A stretch of DNA of 64,000 nt from Catenibacterium mitsuokai (GTDB lineage Bacteria; Bacillota_I; Bacilli_A; Erysipelotrichales; Coprobacillaceae). Location of the stretch: contig NZ_CP102271.1 in the NCBI RefSeq assembly GCF_025148785.1, positions 214,001 through 278,000 on the forward strand, given 5' to 3'. The position numbers were made by a program, and so were the translations under genes. Under the pieces are notes generated by a model. The model saw nothing but the letters and a program-made list of their open reading frames with translations, was not told the DNA's origin and ran no database searches. This document shows positions 1 to 8,698 of this stretch, one piece after another (position 1 is the first letter of the stretch; each line of letters starts with the position of its first letter).

Positions 1-291
1 ATAATCAATGACTTTGATCTTACATATCTTCTTACCTGGAGTCTGTCCTTTCCAGATATAAAGAGGAATGAATACATAATAAAGAACTCCAATAGTAATT
101 GCGATTAAACATACAATAAGAGCTGTATTCAAACCATAAGCAGTTAACTCAAACATCTCTGGTTTAAACTGACTATCTTTTCTTAAAAAGAATGTGATAG
201 GAATAGAAGCCAGCATATTAGTAATATACCAGTCAATTATTAATGCGACTGTTCTTCTTAATCTTAACTCTACAATATCCATCTTACTCAT
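1..291 (-). CDS. RDD-family membrane protein, 3' part cut by window edge
   Basis: Ninety-seven codons are visible, from the ATG at 289-291 (reverse strand) to the window edge, so the C-terminus is missing. The start follows a strong CAGGAGGT ribosome site. The protein opens MSKMDIVELRLRRTVALIID, with the Arg and Asp spacing of the RDD family in the first membrane helix. A second hydrophobic segment (about residues 55-77) is followed by the family's WKGQTPGKKICKIKV signature. RDD proteins are small multi-pass membrane proteins of mostly unknown role; some have been linked to ion transport. No partner can be read from the window. Family assignment is firm, function unknown. Confidence 0.8.
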   Translation of the reverse strand, partial: MSKMDIVELRLRRTVALIIDWYITNMLASIPITFFLRKDSQFKPEMFELTAYGLNTALIVCLIAITIGVLYYVFIPLYIWKGQTPGKKICKIKVIDY

Positions 292-379
292 ATATAGGAC
301 CTCCTGTTTATTCAAGTATATCAATTCATAATTGATCAGTAATCTCGTTTCCAATTCTTGGAAAACCTTTCCGGAATAT

Positions 380-407
380 AAAAAAAGAAAGTTCCGAAGA
401 ACTTTCT
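380..407 (-). terminator. Rho-independent terminator of the NagB-like gene
   Basis: On the minus strand AGAAAGTTC, a TTCG tetraloop and GAACTTTCT form a perfect 9-bp stem (386-394 with 399-407), followed by a run of T. It lies just past the stop codon at 416. Confidence 0.85.
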
Positions 408-415
408 ATAAAGAC

Positions 416-1138
416 TTATAGTCTTTTGTAATCGTCCATGTTTAATTCAGAAGCTGCATCTTTATCACAGATCAATGTCATATTAGGATGAAGCTTTAAA
501 ACAGTAGATGGTAATTCATCTGTAATAGTTGAATCAAGAACCTGTTTTAAGATACCTGCTTTTTCCTTACCATTTACAATCATCACTAAGTGTTTAACCT
601 TCATTAAGCTCTTAGGACCCATTGTAAGACTGAATGGAAGATTTTCTCTCTTTGGGTAATCAGGGTTTGCTTTATTCTTAGTAGCACGATCCATTGCATA
701 AGAATATGAATCCATTGGTGTACATCTAGGACAGTTACTGCAGAAATGACCATCATAGCCAAGACCAATAACCATGACATCAATACCACCTGCACGGCTG
801 ATTTCTTCATCATATGTTTCCCAGTTTTCCATAGTCATATCATGAATTCTTTCTTCTGGAATATTTGCTTCTTCGAAGAATAATTTCTGCATTTCTTCCC
901 AGTTAGGACCATAAGGCTTACCATCCATGTATGGTGCTTCATCGAATAAATAATATTCGATATCCTTGAACTTTTCCTGATCTCTTACTTCTGGAGCTAA
1001 CATCTTGTAAAGTTCAATAGGACTTCTGCCTGATGTAAGAGAAATATTCACTCTCTTATCCTGCATCATAGCACCAAGTAAGATGTGCAATGCACTTTCA
1101 CTCATTTTCTGAGTGTTTTCTTCAACGATTAATTTCAT
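416..1138 (-). CDS. NagB-like sugar-phosphate isomerase/deaminase
   Basis: This 240-residue protein belongs to the glucosamine-6-phosphate deaminase/6-phosphogluconolactonase superfamily, cytosolic enzymes acting on phosphorylated aldoses. The N-terminal phosphate-binding stretch LTSGRSPIELYKML (about residues 34-47) and the central GLGYDGH motif (about 125-131, holding the Asp and His of the active site) are present. After that motif NagB usually reads FNEP, but here it is SNCP, so the catalytic-loop Glu of true deaminases is absent and substrate or reaction may differ. The gene diverges from a lactose/cellobiose-family EIIC, which would fit handling of an amino-sugar or disaccharide phosphate. 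Family sure, exact reaction not. Confidence 0.75.
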   Translation of the reverse strand: MKLIVEENTQKMSESALHILLGAMMQDKRVNISLTSGRSPIELYKMLAPEVRDQEKFKDIEYYLFDEAPYMDGKPYGPNWEEMQKLFFEEANIPEERIHDMTMENWETYDEEISRAGGIDVMVIGLGYDGHFCSNCPRCTPMDSYSYAMDRATKNKANPDYPKRENLPFSLTMGPKSLMKVKHLVMIVNGKEKAGILKQVLDSTITDELPSTVLKLHPNMTLICDKDAASELNMDDYKRL

Positions 1139-1310
1139 AATAAATTCCTCCTGTATTTCACAAGAAGATAAAACTCACACACTTCACATTATAAGCATCA
1201 AACTCTTTCTGTCAACCTATAAAAAATTAAAATTATATTGTATATATCGGTGTAATTTGGTGCGCATTATACTTATATAGAGCCGCTTTTGCAAGTGATT
1301 TCCACGATTT

Positions 1311-1389
1311 GGAAAGTTCTTCTATCATATGGAAAGGTGTTTTATATATTGGAAAATACGAGATTTTTTAGGCTTTTCCAAGATATAAT
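1311..1389 (+). promoter_or_regulatory. Phased GGAAA repeats and promoter upstream of the PTS EIIC
   Basis: GGAAA occurs at 1311, 1331 and 1351, exactly 20 bp apart, each preceded by an AT-rich trio. An inverted copy, TTTTCCA, follows at 1374-1380 and TTTCC also precedes the first. A perfect TATAAT lies at 1384-1389 with no good -35, which fits an activator-dependent promoter. Two-helical-turn spacing suggests a multimeric regulator on one DNA face. The regulator is not identifiable here. Confidence 0.55.
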
Positions 1390-1416
1390 GTATCCAACGA
1401 GAAGGGAGGACTCGAC

Positions 1417-2778
1417 ATGAACTTCATGGAAAAATTCAATGAACTAGCAAACCGCACACTAGTGCCTGTTGCAGACAAGTTAGCTAACCAAAGACATCTT
1501 GCTGCAATTCGTGATGGAATGGTTGTTGCTATTCCACTATCAATCATGGGAGGTGCTTGCTTAATTGTATCAACACCACCATTCAAACCTGAAACTCTAC
1601 CAAACTGGGGTTTCATCACTACCATGCTTACAGGATGGTATAACTGGGCTCAGGCCAATAAAGCTGCATTATTATTACCATATAATATGACAATGGCTTT
1701 AATGGGACTATTTATCGCTTTCTCTATTTCTTATCATTTAGCTAAGAAATACAAAATGCCAAGCTTAAATGCAGCTGTTGTTTCTACTGCAGTATTCTTA
1801 ATCGTATCTGCACCAACTACTTCTGCTGTTCCAGCTAATCTCATTACTGATGGTAAATCAGCCACTGATCTACTTGCACTTGCGGGAAGTTATCTACCAA
1901 CAACTTACCTGGATGCAAAGGGTATCTTTACAGCTATTATCGTTTCTATCGGATGTGTAGAAATCATGAACTTCTTATTTAAGAAGAATGTTCGTATTAA
2001 GATGCCTGAAGGCGTTCCACCTGCAATTAGTTCATCATTTGATGCTATCTTACCACTCTTTATCTGTGTTATCGTATTCTATGCATTATCATTATTTGTA
2101 CAGAACATCAGTGGTCAGTTATTACCAAGCATGATCATGACAGTACTTGCACCTGCAGTATCTGGTCTAGATTCATTGGTAGGTATCTGTTTAATTACTA
2201 TTATTGCTCAGACATTCTGGTTCTTTGGCTTACATGGTGCAAGTATCACTCAGCCAATCAGATTACCATTCATGCAGATGTATTTAATTACTAATATCGC
2301 AGCATATAGTGCTAATAAACCATTAGTGCACTTCTTCACTCAGCCATTCTGGTCATATATTATCGCATTAGGTGGCGGAGGAGCTACTTTAGGATTATGT
2401 ATTCTATTAGTTAGATCTAAATCAGTTGAATTACGTACTTTAGGTAAGCTTTCAATTGGTCCAGCTATCTTCAATATCAATGAACCAATCATCTTTGGTT
2501 TACCAATGGTATTAAATCCAATTATGATGATTCCATTTATTTTTGTGCCAGTTGTTAACTCAATTATTGCCTATACATGTATGGCATTAAATATCGTTGG
2601 AAAGGGTGTTATTGAGACACCATGGACAACACCAGCACCTCTTGGTGCAGCATTAGGATGTATGGATGTAAAAGCAGGTATCATGGTTATAGGGCTAATC
2701 ATTCTAGATATGGCGCTTTACTATCCATTCGTTAAATTATTAGAAAAACAAAAGTTAGAAGAAGAAAATTCAAAATAA
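1417..2778 (+). CDS. PTS EIIC, lactose/cellobiose (CelB/ChbC) family
   Basis: This 453-residue multi-pass membrane permease matches family length and opens with the characteristic MEKF...LVPVADKLANQRHLAAIRDGM segment, followed by about ten hydrophobic helices. Conserved family stretches GLHGASI (near residue 274) and NINEPIIFGLPMVLNP (near 350-365) are present; the Glu of NEP is the likely sugar-binding residue. It moves a disaccharide such as cellobiose or diacetylchitobiose while EIIB/EIIA phosphorylate it, but neither partner is encoded nearby, so it must borrow them. It has a GGGAGG ribosome site and its own terminator, so it is a single-gene unit. The divergent NagB-like gene hints at an amino-sugar substrate (inference). 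Confidence 0.88.
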   Translation: MNFMEKFNELANRTLVPVADKLANQRHLAAIRDGMVVAIPLSIMGGACLIVSTPPFKPETLPNWGFITTMLTGWYNWAQANKAALLLPYNMTMALMGLFIAFSISYHLAKKYKMPSLNAAVVSTAVFLIVSAPTTSAVPANLITDGKSATDLLALAGSYLPTTYLDAKGIFTAIIVSIGCVEIMNFLFKKNVRIKMPEGVPPAISSSFDAILPLFICVIVFYALSLFVQNISGQLLPSMIMTVLAPAVSGLDSLVGICLITIIAQTFWFFGLHGASITQPIRLPFMQMYLITNIAAYSANKPLVHFFTQPFWSYIIALGGGGATLGLCILLVRSKSVELRTLGKLSIGPAIFNINEPIIFGLPMVLNPIMMIPFIFVPVVNSIIAYTCMALNIVGKGVIETPWTTPAPLGAALGCMDVKAGIMVIGLIILDMALYYPFVKLLEKQKLEEENSK

Positions 2779-2837
2779 TTAAAACAAGAAATAAAACTCA
2801 CACACACATAAAATTGAATAACCTTAAATATTTTGTG

Positions 2838-2867
2838 AAAGACTGCTACCCCACAGCAGTCTTTTTA
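2838..2867 (+). terminator. Rho-independent terminator after the PTS EIIC
   Basis: AAAGACTGCT (2838-2847) pairs with AGCAGTCTTT (2855-2864) over a short loop, followed by T residues. Confidence 0.85.
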
Positions 2868-2908
2868 ATTTGTGATAAACCTTGTATACTGTAAACAAGG
2901 AGAATCAT

Positions 2909-4165
2909 ATGAGAAAAGAAGAACTAATAGACTTATTGAAGAAGGATGTAGTCCCTGCATTAGGATGTACAGAACCAGTCTGTGTCGCATTATGTGCAGC
3001 TTATGCATCAAAACAGTTAAATAATCCAATAACTAAAATAGAGTTAGATGTTAATAAAGGTATATATAAGAATGGGATGTCTGCAGGTATACCACATTGT
3101 GAGCATGTAGGTCTAGAGTATGCTGCTTCTATCGGGACATTATTAAAGAACCCAGAGAAACAGCTGACTTTATTTGAAGATATAGAGTCAGATACAATTA
3201 CACAAGCTGAATTATTAGTGCCCCATGTTTTTATCACAATTAATGATTCAGCATTTATTCATGTAAAATGTACTCTTCATACATCTAATGAGACAGTGAC
3301 ATGTATGATCAAAGAGGCACATACAAATATAGTTTATCTAGAAAAGAATGGAATTATATTAGAAGAGAAAACAACTCAAGAAACAAATAATACACCCACT
3401 GTGATTGAAGAACTCAAAGAAATGAGAATATCAGACATACGTTCTTTGGTAGACTCAATGACAGTGGATGAACTTGAATTCCTGTTAGATGGTATAGAAA
3501 TGAATAACCGATTATCACAATATAAAGGAACAACACATTTGAGTGAATCATTCAATCATTCATTATTCTCTGAAGACTTGTTAACTAGAATAATAAGGAA
3601 AGTTACTGCAGCTGCTGAAAATAGACTAGATGGCTGTCCACTTCCTGCAATGAGCAGTTCAGGTGCAGGTACAAAAGGACTCGTTGTTTCTATACCAGTG
3701 AATGAAGTGGCAGAAGAACTCCATGTATCATTAGAAAAGAAACTCAAAGCACTTGCGCTTACACATCTAGTAAATAGATATATTAATGCACATATTGGAA
3801 AATTATCACCTATGTGTACATGTGTCATGGCGTCTTCTACATCTGCTTCTGTAGGTATCGCTTATCTCTTAGATGCAACAGACGATCAGATAGGTTATTG
3901 TATACGTAATATGACAGGAACTGTAACTGGTATGATTTGTGATGGTGGAAAAGTAGGATGTGCATTAAAGGTGTCTACAGGTTCTACGGCTGCACTTATG
4001 TGTGCAACAACTGCAGTCAATAATGCAGTATTAAGAGAAAGTGATGGAATTTGTGCATCAACCCCTGAACAATGTATTCAAAATATGGCCCGTATTGGGA
4101 AAAATGGAATGAATAAAGTAGATGAAGAAATCATCTCAATTATGAAAAGTAAAGAGTGTCAATAG
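2909..4165 (+). CDS. L-cysteine desulfidase / UPF0597 (YhaM/CyuA-like) protein
   Basis: I place the start at the ATG at 2909, which follows AAGGAG by a normal gap, rather than at an in-frame TTG 27 bases upstream. The 418-residue product matches the UPF0597/serine-dehydratase-alpha-like family, whose characterised members are [4Fe-4S] cysteine desulfidases that turn L-cysteine into pyruvate, ammonia and sulfide. The N-terminal VPALGCTEPVCVALCAAYA, the central MSSSGAGTKGL, the MCTCVMASSTSASVGIAYL stretch and the CDGGKVGCALKVSTG loop are all family hallmarks and supply the cluster cysteines. It stands alone between terminators. Family strong; the cysteine substrate is taken from homologues. Confidence 0.85.
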   Translation: MRKEELIDLLKKDVVPALGCTEPVCVALCAAYASKQLNNPITKIELDVNKGIYKNGMSAGIPHCEHVGLEYAASIGTLLKNPEKQLTLFEDIESDTITQAELLVPHVFITINDSAFIHVKCTLHTSNETVTCMIKEAHTNIVYLEKNGIILEEKTTQETNNTPTVIEELKEMRISDIRSLVDSMTVDELEFLLDGIEMNNRLSQYKGTTHLSESFNHSLFSEDLLTRIIRKVTAAAENRLDGCPLPAMSSSGAGTKGLVVSIPVNEVAEELHVSLEKKLKALALTHLVNRYINAHIGKLSPMCTCVMASSTSASVGIAYLLDATDDQIGYCIRNMTGTVTGMICDGGKVGCALKVSTGSTAALMCATTAVNNAVLRESDGICASTPEQCIQNMARIGKNGMNKVDEEIISIMKSKECQ

Positions 4166-4167
4166 TG

Positions 4168-4197
4168 GAAGGTGGTCCAAGGATCATCTTCTTTTTG
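4168..4197 (+). terminator. Rho-independent terminator after the UPF0597 gene
   Basis: GAAGGTG (4168-4174) pairs with CATCTTC (4185-4191), with an inner TCC/GGA stem, then TTTTT at 4192-4196. Confidence 0.75.
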
Positions 4198-4470
4198 CAT
4201 ATAATGGCACATTTTAATAATTAAAGTGAATAAAGTATGAAGTGTCAGTTGATTAAAATAACCTTGTATATATCATAAAAAAATGAATTGTATAAACATA
4301 ATATTACTATTCTAAAACATCATAATGGAACATTTCCCTTATCTTTGACACCTATTCCAAAAGTTTGTGCCACGTCCCAGAAGGGGCCTGAAATATTGAA
4401 AGTGTTTGCATTGTTGGGTAAACTAGGACTCGTCAAAACAAATGAAAGCAATTTCAAGGAGGAAACAGAA
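4198..4470. other. Intergenic region upstream of the mannose-family PTS operon, with a protein-like antisense fragment
   Basis: This stretch must contain the operon promoter; TTGATT (4249-4254) and TATCAT (4271-4276), 16 bp apart, are a possible pair. The part from about 4320 to 4470 is open in frame on both strands. On the minus strand it translates to a protein-like tail ending WDVAQTFGIGVKDKGNVPL before a stop at 4320-4322, which reads like the end of a lost coding sequence, possibly mobile DNA. On the plus strand it continues in frame into EIIB but without a ribosome site. I cannot assign either reading. Confidence 0.4.
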
Positions 4471-4947
4471 ATGAGTTTAGTATTAGCAAGAATCGACCAG
4501 AGATTAATTCATGGTATTGTTGTTACACAATGGGCAGGTGCAACACAGGCAAAAAGATTAATGGTAGTCGATGATGAAGTAAGTAAGGATGAAGTTCAAA
4601 AATCAGCTATGAGAATGAGTAAGCCAGTGGGGACTGGTATGTCAATCATTGATACAGAAACAGCTATTAAGAACTTCAACGCAGGAAAGTATGATAGCCA
4701 TAATGTATTCATGATTGTAAGAGAACCATCTACATTAGTTAAGTTAGCTGAAGGTGGCGTTAAGATTCCTAAAGTAAACATTGGTATTATCTTCGATGGG
4801 GAAGGTAAGACAACAGTGAAGAAGATGGTTTCAGTCAATGAAGAAGAAGTGAATGATTTAAAGAAATTACAGTCTATGGGTATTCCAGTGACATTCCACT
4901 TCGTACCAAGCGAAGCAGAAGAACCACTAGAAACATATATTAAATAA
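4471..4947 (+). CDS. PTS EIIB, mannose/fructose/sorbose family
   Basis: The start at 4471 follows AAGGAGG; this gives the normal 158 residues and places the family opening MSLVLARIDQRLIHGIVVTQW at the N-terminus. His14 in RLIHG is the phosphorylated residue. This cytosolic component receives phosphate from EIIA and passes it to the sugar at EIIC-EIID. The middle (roughly 25-90) has the KRLMVVDDEV and VFMIVREPSTLVKL elements of the family. It is the first gene of an operon running IIB-IIC-IID-IIA-glucosidase-RpiR. A longer in-frame reading upstream exists but lacks a ribosome site and family similarity, so I reject it. Confidence 0.93.
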   Translation: MSLVLARIDQRLIHGIVVTQWAGATQAKRLMVVDDEVSKDEVQKSAMRMSKPVGTGMSIIDTETAIKNFNAGKYDSHNVFMIVREPSTLVKLAEGGVKIPKVNIGIIFDGEGKTTVKKMVSVNEEEVNDLKKLQSMGIPVTFHFVPSEAEEPLETYIK

Positions 4948-4965
4948 TCAAGGGGGATAAGAAGT

Positions 4966-5763
4966 ATGCAGGTTATTCAAGGAGTATTAATCGTATTATT
5001 ATCAATGTGGATGGTTTTAGACCAGCAGGGTATTGTTATTACAACATGGTTCCCAATCATGGTTGCATTCTTTGCAGGATTGATTATGGGGGATATGAAG
5101 ACTGCCATGATTATTGGTGGTACATTCCAGTTAATGAACTTAGGTGTTGCCAACATCGGTGGTTCATCAGTGCCTAACTGGGGTCTTGCAACAGTAGTTG
5201 GTATTTATGTTGCATGTAGAACTACAAATGATGTGGCTCAGGCAAAAGCAGTTGCCTTAGCAGTAGGTGTACCAGTTGGTATGCTTGGTATTCAGTTAGA
5301 TGTATTCGCAAAGTTATTAAACACTTATGTAACACATGCAGCACAGAAAGCATGTAATGAAAAGAAGTTTAGTAAGATGAACAGAATTCTTTGGATTGGT
5401 CCTATGATCTTTGCTTTATCTACAGGTTTACCAACAGCTTTATGTGTAGTATTTGGTGATGCAATCGTTAATGTTATCTTAAAATCAGTTCCAGTATGGT
5501 TCACAAATGGTCTATCTATCGCAGGAAATATGTTACCAGTTGTAGGTATCGCATTATTGTTACAGGTTATGCCTGCTAAGAAGTACTTATCAATGTTGAT
5601 GATTGGTTTTGTCTTCTCAGCTTACTTAAATGTACCAATGTTAGGTGTATCTATTATTGGTTTAGCTATTGCTTACTATTTCTTTACAACACAGGTCAAT
5701 AAAGCACCAGCAGTCGCAGCAGAAGGTGCAGTAATCGAAGAAGGAGATGATTGGGATGAATAA
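4966..5763 (+). CDS. PTS EIIC, mannose/fructose/sorbose family
   Basis: This 265-residue membrane protein follows EIIB by 18 bases with an AGGGGG ribosome site. It has the EIIC-Man pattern: an opening helix, then DQQGIVITTWFPIMVAFFAGLIMGD and the GGTFQLMNLGVANIGGSSVPNWGLA loop that lines the substrate path, and about seven further hydrophobic segments. Its acidic tail (EEGDDWDE) overlaps the next start. It forms the sugar channel with EIID. The exact sugar cannot be read from sequence; the downstream glucosidase points to an alpha-glucoside. Confidence 0.92.
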   Translation: MQVIQGVLIVLLSMWMVLDQQGIVITTWFPIMVAFFAGLIMGDMKTAMIIGGTFQLMNLGVANIGGSSVPNWGLATVVGIYVACRTTNDVAQAKAVALAVGVPVGMLGIQLDVFAKLLNTYVTHAAQKACNEKKFSKMNRILWIGPMIFALSTGLPTALCVVFGDAIVNVILKSVPVWFTNGLSIAGNMLPVVGIALLLQVMPAKKYLSMLMIGFVFSAYLNVPMLGVSIIGLAIAYYFFTTQVNKAPAVAAEGAVIEEGDDWDE

Positions 5764-6577
5764 GGAAACACAGACAACAGAAGTTGTTACAAAGAAAGAT
5801 CTTACAAAAGCCGCAGTACGTTACATGTTTATGGCATGTAATACATATAACTATGAAAACCATCAGGGTCCAGCAGTTGTATTTGGATTAGAGAAGGTTT
5901 TAAGAAAGATTCATAAGAATAATGATGATGACTATGTTGCATCATTAAATAACCACTTTAAATATTTCAATACTACAACTTGGATGGCTAATATCTTACT
6001 TGGTGCAAGTGTTGCCATGGAAGAAAAAGATGGTGTTGAAGCATTAGATACAGTACAGAACTTTAAGACAGGTATGATGGGTCCTCTTGCAGGTATCGGT
6101 GATACTTTGATCTGGGTACTCTATCCAACAATCATGGGTTCTATTGCAGCTTATATGGGACTTGAAGGTAACCCTACAGGTGCACTTATCTGGATGTTAC
6201 TTAACGTGATTTTCTTCTTCTTTAGAATTAAGTTATTCCATTTAGGATATGATTCAGGTTTAAAGCTTATTACTACATTAGGTGATAAGTTATCAGTCTT
6301 CACAGAAGCAGCATCTATCATGGGTCTAACAGTTATTGGGGCATTAATTCCTTCAGTTGTTAAGATGTCATTAGGCCTTGTCTTTAAGTCAGGTAAAGTA
6401 AAACTTGCTATTCAGACAGGTGTCTTAGATAAGATCATGCCTGCTTTATTACCAGTTGCACTTACATTTATCGTTTATAAATTACTTGCATCTAAGAAAC
6501 TTACTGTTATTCAGGTCATCTTCTTAATTATCATTCTTGCATTAGTTTGCTCATTCTTTGGAATTCTAGCTCTCTAA
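5756..6577 (+). CDS. PTS EIID, mannose/fructose/sorbose family
   Basis: The ATG at 5756 lies nine bases after AAGGAG, while an in-frame ATG at 5747 abuts the ribosome site with no gap, so 5756 is preferred (273 residues, 8-base overlap with EIIC, suggesting translational coupling). Family features are the N-terminal LTKAAVRYMFMACNTYNYE, the central FNTTTWMANILLGASVAMEE and the GPLAGIGDTLIWVLYPTI loop, followed by hydrophobic C-terminal segments. EIID is the second membrane subunit of mannose-class transporters and is unique to this PTS class, which confirms the family of the whole cluster. Confidence 0.92.
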   Translation: MNKETQTTEVVTKKDLTKAAVRYMFMACNTYNYENHQGPAVVFGLEKVLRKIHKNNDDDYVASLNNHFKYFNTTTWMANILLGASVAMEEKDGVEALDTVQNFKTGMMGPLAGIGDTLIWVLYPTIMGSIAAYMGLEGNPTGALIWMLLNVIFFFFRIKLFHLGYDSGLKLITTLGDKLSVFTEAASIMGLTVIGALIPSVVKMSLGLVFKSGKVKLAIQTGVLDKIMPALLPVALTFIVYKLLASKKLTVIQVIFLIIILALVCSFFGILAL

Positions 6578-6601
6578 TCAAAGTTTTCGGGGGAAAAGTT
6601 T

Positions 6602-7024
6602 ATGAGAAAAATCGTTCTAGCCAGCCATCATTTACTCGCTGATGGTTTAAAAGATACCATTCAGTATCTTATGTCAACTTTAACTGATATCAAGTCAGTG
6701 AGTGCTTATATGGATAATGTACCTGTTGAAAAACAGTTAAAAGAAGCACTTGGAGAAATCAATGAAGATGATGAATACATCATCTTCACTGATATGCTTG
6801 GGGGTAGTGTGAATCAGGAAGCAGTCAAATATTTACAGTATCCTAATGTATATGTGATTACAGGGATGAATTTACCTATTGTATTAAGTGTCTGCTTATC
6901 ATTATCTAGCTGTGAAAAAGTAAATGAGGATGTCATTAGAAATGCGATTGATGATGCCAAGTCACAGATTGTTTATGTCAACGATGTTATGAAAAATATG
7001 GGGGTTGATGAAGATGATGAATAA
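6602..7024 (+). CDS. PTS EIIA, mannose/fructose family
   Basis: This 140-residue cytosolic EIIA opens MRKIVLASHHLLADGLKDTI; His9, in the position of the family's ASH(G) motif, is the expected HPr-phosphorylated residue. The FTDMLGGSVNQEAVKYL stretch (about 62-78) and VITGMNLPIVLSV (about 84-96) are the conserved loops that normally read DLxGGSP and GxNLPM. A GGGGGAAAAG ribosome site precedes it. It is separated from EIIB, as in several four-gene mannose-class operons, and overlaps the glucosidase start by a few bases. Confidence 0.9.
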   Translation: MRKIVLASHHLLADGLKDTIQYLMSTLTDIKSVSAYMDNVPVEKQLKEALGEINEDDEYIIFTDMLGGSVNQEAVKYLQYPNVYVITGMNLPIVLSVCLSLSSCEKVNEDVIRNAIDDAKSQIVYVNDVMKNMGVDEDDE

Positions 7025-8693
7025 AGATTGGTGGAAAAGCAGCGTTGTTTATCAGGTTTATCCACAAAGTTTTAATGATACCAACAATGATGGGGTTGGT
7101 GATTTAAAAGGTATTACTGAAAAACTTCCTTATTTATCTAAATTAGGTATTGATGTTATCTGGTTAAATCCTATCTATGAATCACCATTAGTAGATAATG
7201 GTTATGATATTGCGAACTATAGAAAGATCAATCCAATGTATGGCACAATGGAAGATTTTGATGAATTATTAGAAACAGCACATAGTATGAATATTAAGAT
7301 TATTATGGACTTAGTTGTTAATCATACAAGTGATCAGCATGAATGGTTCTTAAAGTCTAAGTCTTCTAAGGATAATGAATATTCTGATTTCTATATCTGG
7401 AAAGATCCTAAGGAAGATGGCAGTGAACCAACAAACTGGGGTGCTACTTTTGGCGGTGCTGCATGGACTTATGTTCCTGAAAGAAAACAGTATTATCTAC
7501 ATTGTTTTGCGCCTGGACAACCTGATTTAAACTGGGAGAATCCTAAAGTGAGAGAAGCTGTTTATAATGAAATGAGATTCTGGTTAGATAAAGGTATTGA
7601 TGGTTATAGAATGGATGTTATTTCTTTATTAAGTAAGAGACAGGACTATCCAGATGCCTTACCAGGAGAATATGATTATGCAAAATCATATTATAAAGGA
7701 GCTTCTAATGGACCACGTATTCATGAATTCCTACATGAAATGAATAGAGAAGTCTTATCACACTACAGTATTATGACTGTTGGTGAAACAGCTAATACAA
7801 ATGTCCAGCAGGGTAAGCTTTATACTGATCCTTCTAGACAGGAATTAAACATGGTATTCCAATTTGACCATATGCATATAGACTATGGTGAATATGGTAA
7901 GTTCTCTGATGTAAGATTTAAACTCAGTGATTTAAAGAAGAGCTTATCAACTTGGATCAATGATTTAGGTGATGGATGGAATTCACTTTATTGGGATAAC
8001 CATGACCAACCTAGAAATGTCACTCGTTTTGGTGATGATGGTGTTTATCGTGTAGAATCAGCTAAGATGTTAGCTACTCTATTACATATGATGAAGGGTA
8101 CACCTTATGTCTTCCAGGGTGATGAATTAGGTATGAAAGATGTACCTTTTGAATCACTTGATCAATATAAAGATATTGAAACAGTCTTTATGTGTCAGAA
8201 AATGAAGGATAATGGTGAATCAGAAGAAACAATCAAGAAATATGCATATTTAAGTTCAAGAGACAATGCAAGAACACCATTCCCTTGGAATGGTGAAGAA
8301 GGTTCTGGTTTCTCTGATGTAAAACCTTGGATTGATTATTCACCTGATAACAAGTTCATCAATGCAGAAGATGAATTAAAAAATCCAAACTCTGTCTTCT
8401 ACTATTATCAGAAGTTAATTCGTTTAAGAAAAGAAAACCCTGTTATTGTCCATGGTTCTTATAAACTATTAGATGAAGAAGATTCAGATATCTTCTCATA
8501 TGAAAGAGAATATGAAGGTAAGAAATTACTTGTAGTATGTTCTTTCGCAAAAGAGAAGGTAAGATATACATTACCAGATGACTATAAGGATGCTGAAATT
8601 CTTATTGGAAATTATGAGAATGTATTGAAAACAGATGATAAAAATATTATTCTAAATCCATATCAAGCAGTAGTTTATCTAACAAAGGAGTAA
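7014..8693 (+). CDS. GH13 alpha-glucosidase (oligo-1,6-glucosidase / dextran glucosidase type)
   Basis: This 559-residue enzyme is the normal length for GH13 subfamily 31 exo-glucosidases. From the ATG at 7014 (nine bases after GGGGG) the catalytic residues are Asp201 in GYRMDVI (nucleophile), Glu258 in TVGETAN (acid/base) and Asp331 in NHDQPR (stabiliser). The first conserved region, MDLVVNHTSDQHEWF, is intact. The nucleophile is followed by Val, a position where Val usually accompanies alpha-1,6 (isomaltose-type) specificity and Ala/Thr alpha-1,4. No signal peptide, so it acts inside the cell on what the linked PTS imports, perhaps an isomaltose- or sucrose-isomer phosphate (inference). Its stop overlaps the RpiR gene's start region. 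Confidence 0.9.
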   Translation: MMNKDWWKSSVVYQVYPQSFNDTNNDGVGDLKGITEKLPYLSKLGIDVIWLNPIYESPLVDNGYDIANYRKINPMYGTMEDFDELLETAHSMNIKIIMDLVVNHTSDQHEWFLKSKSSKDNEYSDFYIWKDPKEDGSEPTNWGATFGGAAWTYVPERKQYYLHCFAPGQPDLNWENPKVREAVYNEMRFWLDKGIDGYRMDVISLLSKRQDYPDALPGEYDYAKSYYKGASNGPRIHEFLHEMNREVLSHYSIMTVGETANTNVQQGKLYTDPSRQELNMVFQFDHMHIDYGEYGKFSDVRFKLSDLKKSLSTWINDLGDGWNSLYWDNHDQPRNVTRFGDDGVYRVESAKMLATLLHMMKGTPYVFQGDELGMKDVPFESLDQYKDIETVFMCQKMKDNGESEETIKKYAYLSSRDNARTPFPWNGEEGSGFSDVKPWIDYSPDNKFINAEDELKNPNSVFYYYQKLIRLRKENPVIVHGSYKLLDEEDSDIFSYEREYEGKKLLVVCSFAKEKVRYTLPDDYKDAEILIGNYENVLKTDDKNIILNPYQAVVYLTKE

Positions 8694-8698
8694 TGGAT

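Noticed and set aside
604-813. Minus-strand frame inside the NagB-like gene
   Set aside because: Alternate-frame shadow of a well-supported gene, with no ribosome site.
4288-4470. In-frame N-terminal extension of PTS EIIB
   Set aside because: EIIB-type proteins start at the MSLVLARIDQR segment; the ATG at 4471 has AAGGAGG and the extension has no site.
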